From Cinnamomum chago (lineage: Eukaryota > Streptophyta > Magnoliopsida > Laurales > Lauraceae): a stretch of 64,000 nt of DNA. The notes beneath the pieces are model-generated. The model searched no databases, was not told the DNA's origin, and saw only the letters and a list, made by a program, of their open reading frames with translations. Position 1 is the stretch's first letter. Each line of letters opens with the position of its first letter. Where the stretch lies: the NCBI GenBank assembly GCA_038049695.1, contig CP142453.1, forward strand, positions 2,993,501-3,057,500, read 5' to 3'. The translations under genes were made by a program, and so were the position numbers. Shown here one piece after another: positions 62,412 through 64,000 of this stretch.

Positions 62412-64000
62412 GTATGGAGAATTGTTTTTATTAATATAACTGACTCGCTCAAAGAGACCTTCACCAACCTCTAGTTTTGAATCTTACACCAGATTCCCTT
62501 TCTCAATGAAGGGTGTGGGGTTGTGGATCCGAATCCCCTGTTTCCCCGTTTCATCCAAACAGGGGGTGCCACGGAGGGGGGCCTCCTGATTCGTCTAAAC
62601 AGGGTTCTTCTGTTTGGACAAAATAGGGGATCCATTTTCATGGGGTTGTAGGTCCAGCTCATTGGGTTCTTGGCCTGCTGCCCCTAATATGGTTTTTGCG
62701 TTTTTTTGGCTTTGATGTTTTATGATTGTGAATTTCAAAGCAATGCCTTTTCGGGCTAAAAATTGTATATTGAAGGTGAAGATCTACAACCAGGCATCAA
62801 ATAATCTTTCTTATTATTTATAGGTCTTTTATAGTTGAACCATTTTTTATGTTTTGCCAAACCTTATTTGATGCTCTTTTTGATCAAGCATTCTTACATT
62901 GAATTGGTAGGTGTTTATCCCAATTACGCAAATAGACACCTCCTTTTAAGGGTGTTCAAGGGCCAGGCCCAGGCTGATTTGGGCCAAGTTTTGGCCTTGG
63001 GCCGGGCCTGGATTTAAGTTGTAAGGCCATTAATACTTAGGTCAAGCTTGAATTAAGTGATAGAAAGCCTGAACCTGACCCGGCACGGCCTGAATGAATA
63101 ATCCATTTATATTAGTGGTTGATTTATCCAAACAAGTGAAAGAAAGCCCAACTCAGCCCGACTGACTAAATGGGCAGACTTGGGCCTGGCATGTGTAAGG
63201 CGGGCCAAGCGTAGGCTAAGCACTTAAGTCCTGTGTTGGGCTTGGGTAGGATATGGAACTATGTTTCTAAGCCGGATTGGACCTGGATGTGCCTCGGTAA
63301 GCATGTGGGATCAAAACACCAAACCCAAAAACTTCATGTAATCAAGTTTTCAGAACGGGCAAGTACTCATCAAGCTTTTTTAAGTGGGCCTAATATACAC
63401 TCGCCCAAATTTCACTCCATTTAGTACCATGTATACCATTGGATTGATTAGGAAAAATAAAAAATAAAAATTTGAGATTCAAGTTTCAACCCAATTGGTC
63501 TCATTATTCACGTTGATCAATCAGACGGCGTGTATTAATCTAATTAAATCACAAATTTCTTGTACCAAAAAAAAAAAATGGCAACTACTTAGACACTTGT
63601 CAACAGGTCGGTTCTAGTCCGGATCTATAGTGGACCCGGAACCAGAACCACTAAGGAGAACGTGGAACCGAATCTGAACCCAGAACCATTTTGGAGCCGG
63701 TTTCTTGGCTCCGGAACCATATATAGGACGAGTCTGGATCTAGATCCGGGACTAAGTAGACATTGATATTTAAAAAAATATAATTTTTAGGAGAGATTTT
63801 CGAAAATTGAGGTAATATGTCGGGTCTCGGGTCCGAATCAGGGTGGACCCGGACCCATTTACTTATCAGGGTCTAAATAAGGACGCAGACCCGATTTTTA
63901 ACGGGTCGGAACCTCCAGATAATCGGAGAATCGGGTACCCATTTATATCCCTAGGTGCACCTAATGTAAATGGCTTTGATCTAGAAGAAGTGGAGTCCAT
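62412..64000. other. Downstream part of duplication copy B, to window end
   Basis: No gene. Homology to copy A resumes at 62450 (CCAACCTCTAGTTTTGAATC versus 56591) and runs to the right edge. It contains the fold-back repeat at 62521-62650 and a GGCCC-rich stretch at 62946-63320. The last 400 bases repeat GGACCCGGA/GAACC words (about 63605-63930) of low complexity. Confidence 0.55.
62521..62650. mobile_element. Fold-back MITE, GGATCCCCTGTTTGG family, second member
   Basis: GGATCC...CCCCTGTTT and CATCCAAACAGGGGGTGCCAC on the left. The right end TTTGGACAAAATAGGGGATCC mirrors it. It shares GGGGGTGCCAC with the inverse of 36605-36744. Absent at the matching site in copy A (about 56640). Confidence 0.5.

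Overview
This window looks like a nuclear chromosome segment of a flowering plant. The genes have GT-AG introns, all recognisable products are plant families (TPLATE-complex EH protein, SAUL1-type U-box ligase, F-box/kelch, PP2C, glutamate receptor-like channel, SCL28-derived GRAS fragment), and intergenic space is AT-rich and packed with plant LTR elements, hAT-type MITEs, SINEs and fold-back repeats. The gene sequences suggest a woody non-grass angiosperm, possibly a magnoliid or early-diverging eudicot; that placement is a weak inference.

Layout. 1-0.7 kb (+): last exon of an AtEH/Pan1-like endocytic protein whose body lies left of the window. 2.75-9.8 kb (+): a PUB43/PUB44(SAUL1)-like U-box/ARM E3 ligase with a non-coding first exon, a 3.2 kb leader intron and three coding exons (814 aa). 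12.8-15.5 kb (-): an intronless-CDS F-box/kelch protein (612 aa). 19.7-26.4 kb (-): a PP2C27-like phosphatase with a 4.6 kb first intron. That intron holds a 1.55 kb element with about 105-bp terminal inverted repeats that has captured the promoter, leader and N-terminal part of an SCL28-like GRAS gene (a Pack-MULE-like structure). 26.6-39.8 kb: no convincing gene; tandem repeats, SINEs and large perfect-looking hairpins. 39.9-45.7 kb (+): an intact clade-3 glutamate receptor-like channel in six exons (941 aa), including a 32-nt micro-exon. 45.7-49.6 kb: intergenic, with an 803-bp solo LTR. 49.6-64 kb: two diverged copies of a tandem segmental duplication. Copy A contains a broken gene for an unrecognised membrane protein (1-bp frameshift, nonsense codon and a 5.3 kb gag-only Copia element inserted in its reading frame). 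Copy B contains an intact paralogue (312 aa) and a 988-bp solo LTR.

Functionally the genes are independent nuclear loci, not an operon: endocytosis, two ubiquitin-ligase components, a phosphatase and a calcium-permeable channel. The most unusual structures are the gene-capturing element inside the PP2C intron, the gag-only Copia element that split a gene, and the A/B duplication, in which uninterrupted sites in one copy help confirm the insertions in the other. Splice sites were read by eye from consensus and frame continuity; transcription starts and ends are approximate.
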